Below are positions 27,280-37,473 of a DNA stretch of 64,000 nt, piece by piece. The notes under the pieces were generated by a model. That model made no database searches. It worked only from the letters and a program-made list of their open reading frames with translations, and had not been told where the DNA came from. The position numbers and the translations under genes were made by a program. Numbering within the stretch: position 1 is the stretch's first letter; each line of letters opens with the position of its first letter. The stretch comes from an uncultured bacterium (GTDB taxonomy: Bacteria; Bacillota_I; Bacilli_A; Erysipelotrichales; Erysipelotrichaceae). The DNA lies in assembly GCA_903847945.1 (NCBI GenBank), contig CAINEY010000002.1, positions 1 to 64,000 on the forward strand. Reading direction: 5' to 3'.

Positions 27280-27291
27280 TCCGTCTCTTTT
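27262..27291. terminator. Bidirectional terminator between phoH and the Na/phosphate symporter
   Basis: Arms AAAAGAGACGGAT (27262-27274) and ATCCGTCTCTTTT (27279-27291) are perfectly complementary with loop CCTA. The stop codons of both convergent genes (TAA, plus; TAG, minus) share the loop. Confidence 0.9.
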
Positions 27292-28973
27292 AATAAGGTT
27301 TCGTGTTTGGTGTGCACATCGACCGCTGAACGAGCGATGTTTTCGGCATGATCGGCGATGCGTTCCAGGGTTCCCAAGATATCGACGAAGACGCTGCTTC
27401 CGACCGCAGTCGTGCATTCTTGAGAACGCATGCGGTCGAAGTGACGCTGGCGGGCTTTGCGTTCCAGCAAGTCAATGTATTCTTCATCTTCCGTAACGGA
27501 GTCTTTGAGACTGTAATCGCCTTCACCATAGATGCGCAAGGCCCGGTTGAGCATGTGTTCCACGGTGTCATACATCCCGTTGATGTCTTCCTTGGCTGCC
27601 TCGGAGAAATCTTCCTTGGCATCAAACACCAGATCATAGAATTCGCCTAAGTTGGTTGCTAAGTCACCGATACGTTCCAGGTTCTTAACGATGGCCAAGT
27701 TGATCGACGAGTTGTCGATGTCTTTCTCACCCAAGGTTTCTTTAGAAATCTCCAACAGATAATCGGTGATCTTCGTGTCGATGTTGTTGATGACTTCTTC
27801 GATTTGATTGATGGAATCGACACTGATCTTGGGTTCTTTGTTGAAGAACGACCGGGTCGTAACCAGAATCTCAGAAGCCAGTTCACCCATTTTCATGGTC
27901 GCCCGTTTACTGATTTCCAACGCACCGGTAGGGAACTTGTGCGCTAATTTCGGATCGAATTCACTGGTGTTAACTTCGATACGTTCGCGTTCATCACCTC
28001 GAATCACCACTTTAATGAACATGACCATGTACTTGATGATCGGATAAAAGAGAATTGTTCCGGTGACATTGAAGATAATATGAGCAACCGACACTTGCAT
28101 CATGGGATTAAGATCCAAGCGATCGGTAATAAAGTCAATCAAGTGAATGTAAGGGTTGAGTAATAACAACGCAATCGTGGTCATCATAACGTTAAACAGG
28201 GTATGGATCCCGGCAGCGCGACGTGAAGCCAAAGATCCGCCCATGGCAGCTAAAGCAGCGGTCACTGTAGTCCCGATGTTAGCGCCAAACACAAACGGTA
28301 AAACGGCAGTAAAGCCAACTGCGCCTGTATCGTAGAGTTTCTGAATGATCCCAATTGAGGCACTGGAGGACTGGATGATGCCGGTCATGATAATACCGCT
28401 GAGAGTTGCCAGTAATGGTTGATGACCGAGCGCAATGGCAATGTTTTGGAAGTCAGCGATATATTTTAAGTTTTTCAACGCGTCGCCCATCAGCATCAAG
28501 CCATAGAAGAGTACCCCAAATCCCAATGTGATTTCACCCCAATAGGCATATTTGCGCCGTTTGGCAAACAGCAAGAGCATCGCACCGATGAAGACAAAGA
28601 GCAACGCATATTTTTCCACCTTGATTCCAATCAAGAAGGACGTGATGGTCGTCCCGATGTTGGCACCGAAAATGATCCCCACAGTTTGATCAAGTTTCAT
28701 AAGACCGGCACGGACAAAACCGATCGTAATGGCGGTCGTTGCCGAACTGGATTGAATGATGGACGTGACGATGATCCCGATAATGATACCCATCCAAGCT
28801 TTGGATGTGTACTTATCGATCAAGTCGCGTAAGCGATCTCCGGCCATGGACTTCAAACCGTCCCCCATCAGTTTGATGCCGTAAAGAAATAACCCTAGAC
28901 CCCCTAAAATCCCTAAGTATTCGATATCTGCCCAAGTCATAACCGGGCTTGCAGAAGCTAGTATATGGACCAT
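27276..28973 (-). CDS. Na+/phosphate symporter with PhoU-like tail (NptA/YqeW family)
   Basis: A 565-residue membrane protein of the Na/Pi cotransporter family. Two copies of the substrate motif QSSSA occur, at residues 74-78 and again near 200, each in a repeat of several membrane helices, with GANIGTT after both. The carboxy-terminal part from about residue 350 is soluble and helical, with two PhoU-like repeats (for example NLERIGDLATNLGE, LERIADHAENIARS). The ATG at 28973 follows GAGGAGGG. From memory the Bacillus homologue YqeW lies near mtaB-rpsU; here the gene is inverted and placed between phoH and ybeY, where Bacillus has the HD-domain gene yqfF. Confidence 0.92.
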   Translation of the reverse strand: MVHILASASPVMTWADIEYLGILGGLGLFLYGIKLMGDGLKSMAGDRLRDLIDKYTSKAWMGIIIGIIVTSIIQSSSATTAITIGFVRAGLMKLDQTVGIIFGANIGTTITSFLIGIKVEKYALLFVFIGAMLLLFAKRRKYAYWGEITLGFGVLFYGLMLMGDALKNLKYIADFQNIAIALGHQPLLATLSGIIMTGIIQSSSASIGIIQKLYDTGAVGFTAVLPFVFGANIGTTVTAALAAMGGSLASRRAAGIHTLFNVMMTTIALLLLNPYIHLIDFITDRLDLNPMMQVSVAHIIFNVTGTILFYPIIKYMVMFIKVVIRGDERERIEVNTSEFDPKLAHKFPTGALEISKRATMKMGELASEILVTTRSFFNKEPKISVDSINQIEEVINNIDTKITDYLLEISKETLGEKDIDNSSINLAIVKNLERIGDLATNLGEFYDLVFDAKEDFSEAAKEDINGMYDTVEHMLNRALRIYGEGDYSLKDSVTEDEEYIDLLERKARQRHFDRMRSQECTTAVGSSVFVDILGTLERIADHAENIARSAVDVHTKHETLLKETD

Positions 28974-28991
28974 TTTAAACCCTCCTCGTCT

Positions 28992-29000
28992 ATTTTAGCA
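28992..29000 (-). promoter_or_regulatory. Probable promoter for the Na/phosphate symporter
   Basis: On the minus strand TAAAAT (28992-28997) preceded by the extended TGC. No convincing -35. Confidence 0.4.
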
Positions 29001-29056
29001 TCTCTCCCCCCAGTTTTATCGATGAGTTTGCGAACAACTCCGTCTTGACAAACGTA

Positions 29057-29065
29057 TGGTATAAT
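29057..29065 (+). promoter_or_regulatory. Extended -10 promoter for ybeY, seven bases before the start codon
   Basis: TGG then TATAAT at 29060-29065; the ATG of ybeY is at 29073. Initiation would fall on or next to the A of ATG, so the message should be leaderless. A TTGACA lies at 29045-29050, too close (9 bases) to act as a standard -35. Confidence 0.55.
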
Positions 29066-29072
29066 AAGACCG

Positions 29073-29522
29073 ATGAAATTCAGCCTGATAAACCATACAT
29101 CCAATCGTGAACTAAAAACATTTCGATCGGACATCACGCAGCTCAACAAAACTATTTCAACAACCTTATCGTTGCCTAAAACCTTCAGTTATGCGTTGAT
29201 CCTGATCGACGACTCAGCGATGCAGGAGATGAACAAAACCTATCGTCAGCTGGATAAAACCACGGATGTCATCAGTTTTGCGCTCAATGATGGAACACGG
29301 GATCGAGGGAAGTTTATCGATGAGTTAGGCGACATCTTTATCAGTGTCGACGCCGTTTACCGGCAAGCCGAGGCATATGGCCACAGTGTCCGCCGTGAGT
29401 CTCTGTTTCTGATTGCTCATGGCATCTTGCATCTGTTAGGTTACGATCACATGACTCTTGACGAAGAGAAGATCATGTTTGATTTACAGAAGGAGCTCTT
29501 AAGTGACCTCGCCCCGCGATAA
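29073..29522 (+). CDS. ybeY: Endoribonuclease YbeY (rRNA maturation)
   Basis: A 149-residue zinc-dependent single-strand endoribonuclease for 16S rRNA 3' processing and ribosome quality control. The metal motif AHGILHLLGYDH has the three histidines in the H-x3-H-x5-H pattern. TTDVISFALND matches the family block. There is no ribosome binding site before the ATG, and the -10 box is seven bases away, so translation is probably leaderless. The end overlaps dgkA by 20 bases, beginning the operon ybeY-dgkA-cdd-era-recO. Confidence 0.94.
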   Translation: MKFSLINHTSNRELKTFRSDITQLNKTISTTLSLPKTFSYALILIDDSAMQEMNKTYRQLDKTTDVISFALNDGTRDRGKFIDELGDIFISVDAVYRQAEAYGHSVRRESLFLIAHGILHLLGYDHMTLDEEKIMFDLQKELLSDLAPR

Positions 29523-29871
29523 CCCGATCCAGCGCATTATCAGAAAATTCGCTTATGCTTTTGAAGGCCTGTTTGACGGAATGATGCACGATTTCAGCAT
29601 TCAGCTGCAGTTTGGCTTTGCAACTTTTGCCTTGCTGGTGGCCTGGTTTATGCGTTTTACCATCATGGAGACCGCGATCTTGCTGATCTGTATTGGATTG
29701 GTGCTATGCTTTGAATACCTCAACAGTGCGTTGGAGTCTATGATCGACCATCTGGAACCGAAGTTCTCCAAGGAAGCCAAAGTCGCCAAAGACTTGGGTG
29801 CCGCTTCGGTCGGGCTCAGTGCCCTTATCAGTCTGATTGTTGGTTTACTCTTCATCGTTAATCACCTCTAG
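29503..29871 (+). CDS. dgkA: Undecaprenol/diacylglycerol kinase
   Basis: A 122-residue membrane kinase with three hydrophobic helices. In Gram-positive bacteria this family phosphorylates undecaprenol, recycling the lipid carrier of wall synthesis. The active-site block EYLNSALESMIDH and KDLGAASVG near the carboxy end are intact. The start is a GTG at 29503 placed seven bases after AAGGAG (29490-29495), inside the end of ybeY. The cdd ribosome binding site overlaps its stop codon. Confidence 0.93.
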   Translation: MTSPRDNPIQRIIRKFAYAFEGLFDGMMHDFSIQLQFGFATFALLVAWFMRFTIMETAILLICIGLVLCFEYLNSALESMIDHLEPKFSKEAKVAKDLGAASVGLSALISLIVGLLFIVNHL

Positions 29872-29878
29872 GAGCCCT

Positions 29879-30280
29879 ATGAATCACGAAACTCTCTTAA
29901 AACTGGCTTTTGAAGCCATGGATAACGCGTATGCGCCGTATTCCCATTACCATGTAGGTGCGTGCGTCCTGACCAAGGATGGGAAGACCTTTATCGGTGC
30001 TAACATCGAAAATGCCTCGTTTGGGGCGACGAACTGCGGTGAACGCAGTGCCGTTTTTGCGGCGTATTCGCATGGGTACCGCAAAGCCGATATTGAAGCC
30101 ATTGCCATCGTTACCGATGGGGATCGCGTCGCGGCCCCCTGTGGGATCTGTCGTCAGGTTCTTTCGGAATTGATCGACGCCAAAGCCCCGATCATCTTGT
30201 CCAATGGTAAAGAAACGGTCATTGAATCCGTGGAATCCCTGTTACCGATGCGTTTCACGTCGGAGGACCTCAGCGAATGA
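29879..30280 (+). CDS. cdd: Cytidine deaminase
   Basis: A 133-residue zinc enzyme that converts cytidine and deoxycytidine to uridine forms. The zinc and catalytic residues are in NCGERSAV (Cys and Glu) and PCGICRQVL (two Cys). NIENASFG is the substrate loop. The ATG at 29879 follows TAGGAG. The stop overlaps era (ATGA). It feeds the salvage route supplied by the nucleoside importer. Confidence 0.96.
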   Translation: MNHETLLKLAFEAMDNAYAPYSHYHVGACVLTKDGKTFIGANIENASFGATNCGERSAVFAAYSHGYRKADIEAIAIVTDGDRVAAPCGICRQVLSELIDAKAPIILSNGKETVIESVESLLPMRFTSEDLSE

Positions 30281-31176
30281 AGTTCGGATTTGTCGCCTTG
30301 ATTGGGCGGCCCAATGCCGGTAAAAGCACGTTGGTCAACCGCATCATGGGTGATAAAGTCTCCATCGTGTCCGATAAAGCTCAAACCACCCGCAACAGCA
30401 TCAAGGCCATTCATTCAACGCCTGAGGCCCAGGTGGTTTTTATCGATACACCCGGGATCCACAAACCTTCGCATGAACTGGGAAAGCAACTGAATCGATC
30501 AGCAGTCAATGCCTTGGAAGGCGTCGATATCATCTATTTCTTGATGGACGCCAGCAAGCCCTTTGGGACTGGCGACAAGTATGTGCTCGAGCTGTGCAAA
30601 AAGGAGAAGTTGCCGATCTTTTTAATCTTCAACAAGATCGATCTGTTATCGAGAGAAGAGTTGATCCTGCGCTTGACCGAGCTCAATGACTTAGGATATT
30701 TCGATGAGATCATTCCCATCAGCGCCTTGACCAATGATAACGTCGATCGCTTGCTTAAAGTCACCGTGGATCGATTACCGGAAGGGGATGCGCAGTATCC
30801 CACCGAGATGACAACAGAATATCCGGAGTCGTTCTTCATTACCGAAATCATCCGTGAACAGGTATTGACCAGCACGTCGGAAGAAATCCCGCATTCAGTA
30901 GCCATCATTATCGACAACCTGAAAGAAGATAAGAAAGCCATGTTAATCCAAGCCAGTATTTTGGTCGAACGGGATTCCCAGAAATCCATCTTGATCGGAA
31001 AACAAGGGCAGAAGATCAAAACGATCGGATCACGGGCGCGTTTGACCCTCGAAGGTCGATACGGCAAGCGCATCTTCTTGGACCTCATCGTTAAGACAGA
31101 GAAGAATTGGCGCAACGACCAGCAGAAACTCAACGCCATCTCCAAACAGAATCTAGGCCAAACCGACCATGAATGA
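30277..31176 (+). CDS. era: GTPase Era
   Basis: A 299-residue GTPase for 16S rRNA maturation and small-subunit assembly. G1 GRPNAGKST, G3 DTPG, and G4 NKID are present, followed by a carboxy-terminal KH domain with KSILIGKQGQKIKTIG. It overlaps cdd by four bases and recO by eight. It works at the same rRNA end as YbeY, encoded earlier in the operon. Confidence 0.97.
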   Translation: MKFGFVALIGRPNAGKSTLVNRIMGDKVSIVSDKAQTTRNSIKAIHSTPEAQVVFIDTPGIHKPSHELGKQLNRSAVNALEGVDIIYFLMDASKPFGTGDKYVLELCKKEKLPIFLIFNKIDLLSREELILRLTELNDLGYFDEIIPISALTNDNVDRLLKVTVDRLPEGDAQYPTEMTTEYPESFFITEIIREQVLTSTSEEIPHSVAIIIDNLKEDKKAMLIQASILVERDSQKSILIGKQGQKIKTIGSRARLTLEGRYGKRIFLDLIVKTEKNWRNDQQKLNAISKQNLGQTDHE

Positions 31177-31921
31177 CCGTCTCGATGTGTTTGTCTTACA
31201 AGTCACTGATTACAAAGAACACGATGCCCTGGTGAAGACGCTGAGTCAAACCCATGGGCTTTTGACCTTCATCGCTAAAGGACTTTTAAAACCGGAAAGC
31301 AAGAACGCATCGGCTTGTCAGCCGTTCTCCGAAGCCAACTTCACCTATGACCATCAGGAAGGCAAAGGGCTGCAGATCCTGCATTCGGCGACTATGATCG
31401 AGAGTCATCGTAAACTGCGCGAGGATTTATCCAAGCAAGTCGTTATGGCGGTCATCGTCGAGTTGCTTGAGCAAGTCCTGGAAGACAACTACGACCCATC
31501 GCTCAGTGATGAGGTTCACAAATCGCTGAAAGTCGCAGTCGAAGGACTGGAAACCACGGATAAGCCGTTGAATGTGTTGGTGTTCTTTCTGGTGCAAGCC
31601 TTATCCTGGTTGGGCATCGAACCTCAAGTCGATGAGTGTACGGTTTGCGGAGAGTCCAAAATCAATTCGATCTCGATGGATGAAGGGGGATTTGTGTGCT
31701 CGGATTGTCAAAAGGAACTGCAAAGTCCGATCTTTACCGCAGAGTTTCTGTATGCCTTCCGCATCGTCAATAAAGTCGATCTCTCCAATGTCAAACGCTA
31801 TCTGACCTATCAGGCTCCGTCGATGGAACTGGTGGATTATCTGTATGATTTTCTGGCTTTTCACGGTAACCTCTCACTAAAATCGTGGGCATTCCTAAAG
31901 AAATGGTCTATAATAAACTAG
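31169..31921 (+). CDS. recO: DNA repair protein RecO
   Basis: A 250-residue mediator that loads RecA on SSB-coated DNA with RecR. It has an amino-terminal OB fold ([19 protein letters not shown]), a helical middle, and a zinc finger formed by CTVCGE and CSDCQ near residues 155-180. Last gene of the ybeY operon. The stop lies a few bases before the glyQS ribosome binding site. Confidence 0.93.
   Translation: MNDRLDVFVLQVTDYKEHDALVKTLSQTHGLLTFIAKGLLKPESKNASACQPFSEANFTYDHQEGKGLQILHSATMIESHRKLREDLSKQVVMAVIVELLEQVLEDNYDPSLSDEVHKSLKVAVEGLETTDKPLNVLVFFLVQALSWLGIEPQVDECTVCGESKINSISMDEGGFVCSDCQKELQSPIFTAEFLYAFRIVNKVDLSNVKRYLTYQAPSMELVDYLYDFLAFHGNLSLKSWAFLKKWSIIN
31909..31914 (+). promoter_or_regulatory. 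Possible -10 box for glyQS-dnaG-rpoD
   Basis: TATAAT inside the last codons of recO, 24 bases before the glyQS ATG. No -35 consensus at the usual distance. Confidence 0.4.
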
Positions 31922-31938
31922 ATATTAAGGAGCACGCC

Positions 31939-33309
31939 ATGTCAGTACCCTTCGAAACCATTGTCAGTCACGCCAAGAACACCGGATTTGTCTTTCAGGG
32001 GTCCGAAATCTACGGCGGACTCGCCAATACGTGGGATTTCGGCCCGTTGGGCATCGAACTCAAAGACAACATAAAAAAAGCCTGGTGGTTGAAGTTTATT
32101 CAAACCAATCCGTACAATGTCGGGATCCAATCCGCCATTTTGATGAATCCGCGCGTCTGGGAAGCTTCAGGACACTTGAGCACGTTCAGCGACCCACTGA
32201 TGGATTGCAAGCACTGCAAGACCCGTCATCGGGCCGACAAACTCATCGATGCTTTCTCTAAAGGAAGCGTCAATGCCTCGACGTTGTCGAAGGAAGCCAT
32301 GGAAGACTACATCAAGACCCAGAAGGTTCCGTGTCCAAACTGCGGTTCACATGACTTCACAGAGATCCGTCAATTCAATTTGATGTTTAAGACCTTCCAA
32401 GGTGTTGTTGAAGATGCGAAGAGTGCCATTTACCTGCGCCCTGAAACGGCCCAAGGCATGTTTGTCAACTTCAAGAATGTTCAGCGTTCCATGCGCAAGA
32501 AAATTCCGTTTGGAATCGGTCAGATCGGTAAGTCGTTCCGCAATGAGATCACCCCGGGGAATTTCATTTTCCGGACGCGTGAGTTTGAACAAATGGAACT
32601 GGAGTTTTTCTGTAAGCCCGGCGAGGACCTGCAGTGGTACGACTATTGGAAGACCACTTGCATGACCTGGTTAACCGATTTGGGACTTCAACCCGATAAC
32701 CTTCGTATCCGTGAACACGACAAAGAAGAGCTTTCGTTCTATTCTGCCGGAACCAGTGATATCGAGTACCGCTTCCCGTGGGGCTTCGATGAGATTTGGG
32801 GCATTGCCGATCGCACGGATTACGACCTTAAACAACATACCAAATTCTCCGGTGAGACGCTGGATTACCTTGACCCGATCACCAACGAACGCTATGTGCC
32901 CTATTGCGTTGAACCGGCTGTCGGGGTCGAACGCCTATTCTTATCGTTCCTAACGGACGCTTATGAAGAACAACAACTGGAAAACGACACCCGGGTTGTG
33001 TTGCATTTCCATCCTTATTTAGCCCCCTATAAAGCCGCCATCTTGCCGCTGAGCAAGCAGTTGGGTGAACAAGCCATGGCCTTGCGCAATCAGCTCGCTG
33101 GACAATTCATGGTCGATTACGATGAAACCGGTTCGATCGGTAAACGCTACCGCCGGCAGGATGCCATCGGTACCCCCTATTGCATCACGGTCGATTTTGA
33201 GACGGCCAATGACGGAAAAGTCACCGTCCGTGACCGTGATACGATGCAGCAGGAACGTTTGCCCATTGCCGATGTTGCCGCCTTCCTTCAATCCAAGATC
33301 CAATTCTAA
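31939..33309 (+). CDS. glyQS: Glycyl-tRNA synthetase, homodimeric type
   Basis: A 456-residue class II synthetase of the single-chain type found in some Firmicutes, Mollicutes, archaea and eukaryotes, not the alpha/beta type. Motif 2 lies in [20 protein letters not shown], and motif 3 in [15 protein letters not shown]. The carboxy-terminal anticodon-binding domain starts near residue 355. Cysteine pairs CKHC and CPNC in an insertion around residues 95-140 look like a zinc site. The ATG follows AAGGAG. First gene before dnaG and rpoD. Confidence 0.96.
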   Translation: MSVPFETIVSHAKNTGFVFQGSEIYGGLANTWDFGPLGIELKDNIKKAWWLKFIQTNPYNVGIQSAILMNPRVWEASGHLSTFSDPLMDCKHCKTRHRADKLIDAFSKGSVNASTLSKEAMEDYIKTQKVPCPNCGSHDFTEIRQFNLMFKTFQGVVEDAKSAIYLRPETAQGMFVNFKNVQRSMRKKIPFGIGQIGKSFRNEITPGNFIFRTREFEQMELEFFCKPGEDLQWYDYWKTTCMTWLTDLGLQPDNLRIREHDKEELSFYSAGTSDIEYRFPWGFDEIWGIADRTDYDLKQHTKFSGETLDYLDPITNERYVPYCVEPAVGVERLFLSFLTDAYEEQQLENDTRVVLHFHPYLAPYKAAILPLSKQLGEQAMALRNQLAGQFMVDYDETGSIGKRYRRQDAIGTPYCITVDFETANDGKVTVRDRDTMQQERLPIADVAAFLQSKIQF

Positions 33310-33318
33310 AGGAGCCCC

Positions 33319-35091
33319 GTGAGCCGAATCTCAGACGACGACATCAACGCGATTCGCAAGCGAGCTGACATCACCGAAATCATTCAGCGCTATCTTCCTG
33401 TGATTAAAAAGGGGAAGAATTTTAGTGCAGTATGCCCATTTCATGATGACCACGATCCATCGTTATCAATTGCCCCGGATAAGCAGATCTACAAGTGTTT
33501 CGTTTGCGGTGCCGGTGGTAATGTGTTTACCTTTGTACGGGACTACGAAAAGATTTCCTTTACTGAGGCCGTCATCAAGGTTGCCGATATCGTCAATTAT
33601 CCGCTCTCGGCTACAGTTGCGACCCTTCAAGCGGCCATCCCTTTAGAACATCTACGTCTGCATGCGCTCTTACAGGAGATGATCAACTACACAGCGTATG
33701 TGTTAAAGTCCAGCGATTCGATCGGCGCCAAGGCGTACTTGAATCAACGCGGGATCGATGATGAACGGATCCGCAAATTTGATATCGGACTCAATCTTGA
33801 TAAAAACCAAACCAGTTCATTTCTGATGGCCAAAGGTTATACGTTACAGGAATGTGTCAGTGCCAACGTGACTCGAATCTCCGAGAGCGGGCCCAGTGAC
33901 GTTTTTTATAACCGCATCCTCTTTCCCATCCATGATGCGACCGGACATCCGGTCGGCTTTACCGCCAGAACGCTGAATCCCAACGAACCCAGTAAGTACA
34001 TCAACTCCTCGGAAACCCCGGTCTATGTCAAGGGAAAGCTGTTGTACAACTATCACCGGGCACTGCCTAATGCCAAACGAGCGAAACAACTCATCTTGGT
34101 GGAAGGGGTCACGGATGTGATTGCCTTTGATCGGGCAGACATCACAAACGTTGTCGCAACTTTGGGAACGGCCTGTACGTCACAACAGATCCGACTCATC
34201 CAACAGGCCAGTACCCGCGTTCTGTTGTGTTATGACGGGGACAATGCCGGTCAAACCGCCGCGTTCAAGATCGGGAAGCTCCTGTCAACGTTTAAACTGA
34301 CCGTGGAAGTCGTCCTTAACACCACGGGGATGGATCCGGATGACATTGCCCGATCTAAAGGACCTTCAGCACTGAAAACGCTGATCGAAACCAAAACAGC
34401 GTACTCCGATTTCGTTTTTACCTACCTCAAGTCCCGTTTTGATTTGTCCAACTACACCCAGAAGAAAGAGTTTGCCCGGGTCGTGCTTGGGGAGATCGAA
34501 TCGCTCGGTGATGCTTTTGATCAAGCAACGCTCATGCAACGGCTTAGTGAGTCGACCGGGTTTACCACAGAACAATTGAGCTTATTGCGGGAGAAGAAGC
34601 CGGTGGTGATCACCGAAACGTCACGACCGCTTCCCAATATATCAACCCCCAAAACCATCAAAACCTGGGCCGAGTATGAGATCCTGGGGATGATGTTGCG
34701 GAGTTTACGGGCTGCTGTGGAATACAAAGATCATTTGGGATTTCTTAATGATCCGCTGCACGATCAGTGTGCGTTGCTGATTTTGGATTATTATCGTAAA
34801 AATGATAAAATAGAAGTTGCAGATCTGATCAATCGAATTGAAGACCCCAAACAGGTCCAATTGATCACCGATCTTTCCGAAAACGAAGTTTACTACAAGG
34901 AATATCGTGAAAAAGCCTTGCAGGATGCCATGATTCGTGTCAAAATCAATCGGCTGGACACCACCATCGATCAGATCAAAGATCAGATCACCCATGAAAT
35001 CTCCCACACGGAGAACCAGCGCTTATTGACCCAACTCACGCAACTGCAAAAAGAGCGACGCGCGTTAGTCCAACAAACCCAAGGAGGCTAG
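33319..35091 (+). CDS. dnaG: DNA primase
   Basis: A 590-residue primase that makes RNA primers at the replication fork. The CHC2 zinc finger has Cys39, His42, Cys60 and Cys63. The TOPRIM domain has [11 protein letters not shown] and CYDGDNAG. The carboxy-terminal helicase-binding part is divergent, as usual. The start is GTG at 33319 after AAAGGAG. An internal promoter for rpoD lies in its 3' part. The order dnaG-rpoD is conserved in Firmicutes. Confidence 0.95.
   Translation: MSRISDDDINAIRKRADITEIIQRYLPVIKKGKNFSAVCPFHDDHDPSLSIAPDKQIYKCFVCGAGGNVFTFVRDYEKISFTEAVIKVADIVNYPLSATVATLQAAIPLEHLRLHALLQEMINYTAYVLKSSDSIGAKAYLNQRGIDDERIRKFDIGLNLDKNQTSSFLMAKGYTLQECVSANVTRISESGPSDVFYNRILFPIHDATGHPVGFTARTLNPNEPSKYINSSETPVYVKGKLLYNYHRALPNAKRAKQLILVEGVTDVIAFDRADITNVVATLGTACTSQQIRLIQQASTRVLLCYDGDNAGQTAAFKIGKLLSTFKLTVEVVLNTTGMDPDDIARSKGPSALKTLIETKTAYSDFVFTYLKSRFDLSNYTQKKEFARVVLGEIESLGDAFDQATLMQRLSESTGFTTEQLSLLREKKPVVITETSRPLPNISTPKTIKTWAEYEILGMMLRSLRAAVEYKDHLGFLNDPLHDQCALLILDYYRKNDKIEVADLINRIEDPKQVQLITDLSENEVYYKEYREKALQDAMIRVKINRLDTTIDQIKDQITHEISHTENQRLLTQLTQLQKERRALVQQTQGG
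34783..34811 (+). promoter_or_regulatory. Probable internal promoter for rpoD inside dnaG
   Basis: TTGGAT at 34783-34788, 17-base spacer, TAAAAT at 34806-34811 with extended TG at 34803-34804. It lies about 280 bases before the rpoD start. Confidence 0.5.
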
Positions 35092-35092
35092 T

Positions 35093-36817
35093 ATGTCACA
35101 GAAATTTTCAACGCTGGATGAGTTACGCAATCATCTGGTTGACACGTATAAAACCAAAGGAGCCGTCACCAATGAACAGGTGACTGCTGAGTTGGAAGAG
35201 TTCAATCTTGGGGATGAAGACAACTCCGCCTTCCTCGACAGCTTGATCAAAGCGGGAATCGTCTTGACTGAAGATGTGGATATCGTCGCTGACAAGGATC
35301 TTGACAGCCAACTCCTGGCTGACAGCATCGAAACGCTGGAAGAACAACTCTCCGAAAGCGAAGATCCCGATGAGATCGAAGAAACCATCAGTGACCTCAA
35401 TTATAACGCGACGACTCAAAATCGCGTCAACGATCCGGTCAAGCAGTACCTCAAAGAAATCGGCCGCGTCGAATTACTCAATACCGAACTCGAGAACGTT
35501 TACGCCATTCAGATCGCGGAAGGGGTCGTCGCTGCCGAAGCCCTAAAGAACCTGGTGATCCAGGCGTTGAAGACATTACCTGTGCCGGTAGCGCATCCTG
35601 AGCACGTTCTTCAGTTTAATCTGACGGATGTGGCCGCCCTAACGACCCTCCTCGATGAACACGGGGAAACCTTCATCGAAGCGGCTTATGCACATTATCG
35701 CAGTCACTTCTTTAATCTCAAGTTTGAAAGTTTGGATGTCATCCTCAGCGACATCACCACCTTCGAACAGATCCAACCTTTGAAAGACTACCTCAACATG
35801 TCCTCTGAGGACGAGTTTGCGCAAGTCTATCATCGTGTGTCCTATCGCATTCGCCAAACCCTCAATGATCCTCAAATCAACATTGATGAACAGGGTCTTT
35901 TGGTTCGATTCTTCTTCTTTACGATTCTGTATGAACTGCCGAAACATGCGGCAGCCATTACCGGCTACCGCAACGCCTTATCGACCGGGGATTACGCCAA
36001 AGATGAACTGATCTCTGCCAACTTGCGCTTGGTGGTCTCCATTGCCAAGAAATACGTGGGTCGCGGGATGCTGTTTCTGGATCTGATCCAAGAAGGTAAC
36101 ATGGGCTTGGTGAAAGCCGTTGAGAAATTTGACCACACCAAAGGGTTTAAATTCTCGACTTATGCCACCTGGTGGATCCGCCAAGCCATCACGCGGGCCA
36201 TTGCCGATCAAGCTCGAACCATCCGAATTCCCGTCCATATGGTCGAAACCATCAACAAGATCACGCGGATTCAACGCACCTTGGTTCAGCTCTATGACCG
36301 TGAACCGACCGATGAAGAGATCGCCGTCGCGGCCAATATCGGGATCGAAAAGATCATCGAAGCCAAGAAGAGTGGCTATGACATCGATTCGGACTACATC
36401 GAACAACTCAACAACAAAGTCGAAAGCACGACCCGTTTGACCTCCGAAAAGGTCCGTGAAATCAAGAAAATCGCCATGGAACCGGTCTCGTTGGAAACGC
36501 CGATCGGGGAAGAAGACGACAGCCATCTCGGCGATTTCATCGAAGACAAAGATGCCTTATCCCCGGATGAGTACGCCAACATCCAGCTTCTCAAAGATGA
36601 AATCAACAGCGTCCTCGAGGGATTGACCGAACGCGAAGAGAAAGTCTTGCGTTTACGTTTTGGGCTTATCGATGGACGGACCCGCACCCTGGAAGAAGTC
36701 GGTAAACTCTTCAACGTCACGCGTGAACGCATTCGACAGATCGAAGCCAAAGCGCTGCGTAAACTCAAACACCCTAATCGCTCGAAGAAACTGCGCGATT
36801 TCATGGATAAACTCTAA
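35093..36817 (+). CDS. rpoD: Primary sigma factor RpoD (SigA) with a long insertion
   Basis: A 574-residue housekeeping sigma factor, much longer than Bacillus SigA (371 residues). Region 1.1-like sequence occupies the first 80 residues, followed by an acidic stretch and region 1.2 at about 113-144 ([18 protein letters not shown]). About 150 residues of poorly conserved sequence come next, up to residue 300. Regions 2.1-2.4 then start at [16 protein letters not shown] and include [16 protein letters not shown]. Region 4.2 ends with [20 protein letters not shown]. The insertion sits where Escherichia coli sigma-70 has its non-conserved region. The ATG follows AAGGAGG. The stop overlaps trmK (TAATG). 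Confidence 0.96.
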   Translation: MSQKFSTLDELRNHLVDTYKTKGAVTNEQVTAELEEFNLGDEDNSAFLDSLIKAGIVLTEDVDIVADKDLDSQLLADSIETLEEQLSESEDPDEIEETISDLNYNATTQNRVNDPVKQYLKEIGRVELLNTELENVYAIQIAEGVVAAEALKNLVIQALKTLPVPVAHPEHVLQFNLTDVAALTTLLDEHGETFIEAAYAHYRSHFFNLKFESLDVILSDITTFEQIQPLKDYLNMSSEDEFAQVYHRVSYRIRQTLNDPQINIDEQGLLVRFFFFTILYELPKHAAAITGYRNALSTGDYAKDELISANLRLVVSIAKKYVGRGMLFLDLIQEGNMGLVKAVEKFDHTKGFKFSTYATWWIRQAITRAIADQARTIRIPVHMVETINKITRIQRTLVQLYDREPTDEEIAVAANIGIEKIIEAKKSGYDIDSDYIEQLNNKVESTTRLTSEKVREIKKIAMEPVSLETPIGEEDDSHLGDFIEDKDALSPDEYANIQLLKDEINSVLEGLTEREEKVLRLRFGLIDGRTRTLEEVGKLFNVTRERIRQIEAKALRKLKHPNRSKKLRDFMDKL

Positions 36818-37473
36818 TGCCGCTTAGCCGTTTGGATCTGTTGGTGAGCCTGATCGACCCGTGCACCTTAGCCGTCGACATCGGAACCGATCACGGCTAT
36901 CTGGCGTTGAAGCTACTCCAAAAAGGCATCACCCAACGGGTCATTGCCACTGATCTGCGCCCCTTACCGCTGAAACAAGCCCAAAAAACATTTGCACAGG
37001 CAAATGTTTTTGACGGAATCTCGTTTGTAGTCAGTGATGGGTTGTTGGCCATTAATGACCAACCCGACACCGCGATTCTGGCCGGAATGGGCGGGGATTT
37101 GATCATCAAGATCATAACTCAAAGTTTAGATCGTTTTCAGCGCATGCAGCAAATCGTTGTCCAGCCTAACTCACACATCGAAAAGGTCAGGCAGTTTGCC
37201 TTCAGTCATGGTTTTATGATTACCCAAGAGCGAATCACGTTTGAGGGGTTCTATTACATCGCACTATCGCTGACCCCTTCGAATCGCCCCATCTTCGTTA
37301 ATGAAAAACTCGCCTATTTGGGCGAGTTGTTGACGATCGACGATCCGATCTACTTTGAGTATCTTCAGTTTGAAACAAACCGTTTGAAAACCATTCTGTC
37401 TCAACATTCCCACGCCGACGTCGCTCGGCGACAGTTGACGTGGATCATGGAACGACTAGACGGACAAGGGTAG
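36817..37473 (+). CDS. trmK: tRNA m1A22 methyltransferase TrmK
   Basis: A 218-residue SAM-dependent methyltransferase for adenine-22 of tRNA. The SAM site is DIGTDHGYLA, and AGMGGDLI matches the family's catalytic block. The start overlaps the rpoD stop. It lies directly after the sigma gene as in Bacillus, but the Nif3-family gene usually found next (yqfO) is absent. Its last 18 bases overlap the end of convergent ispH. Confidence 0.92.
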   Translation: MPLSRLDLLVSLIDPCTLAVDIGTDHGYLALKLLQKGITQRVIATDLRPLPLKQAQKTFAQANVFDGISFVVSDGLLAINDQPDTAILAGMGGDLIIKIITQSLDRFQRMQQIVVQPNSHIEKVRQFAFSHGFMITQERITFEGFYYIALSLTPSNRPIFVNEKLAYLGELLTIDDPIYFEYLQFETNRLKTILSQHSHADVARRQLTWIMERLDGQG

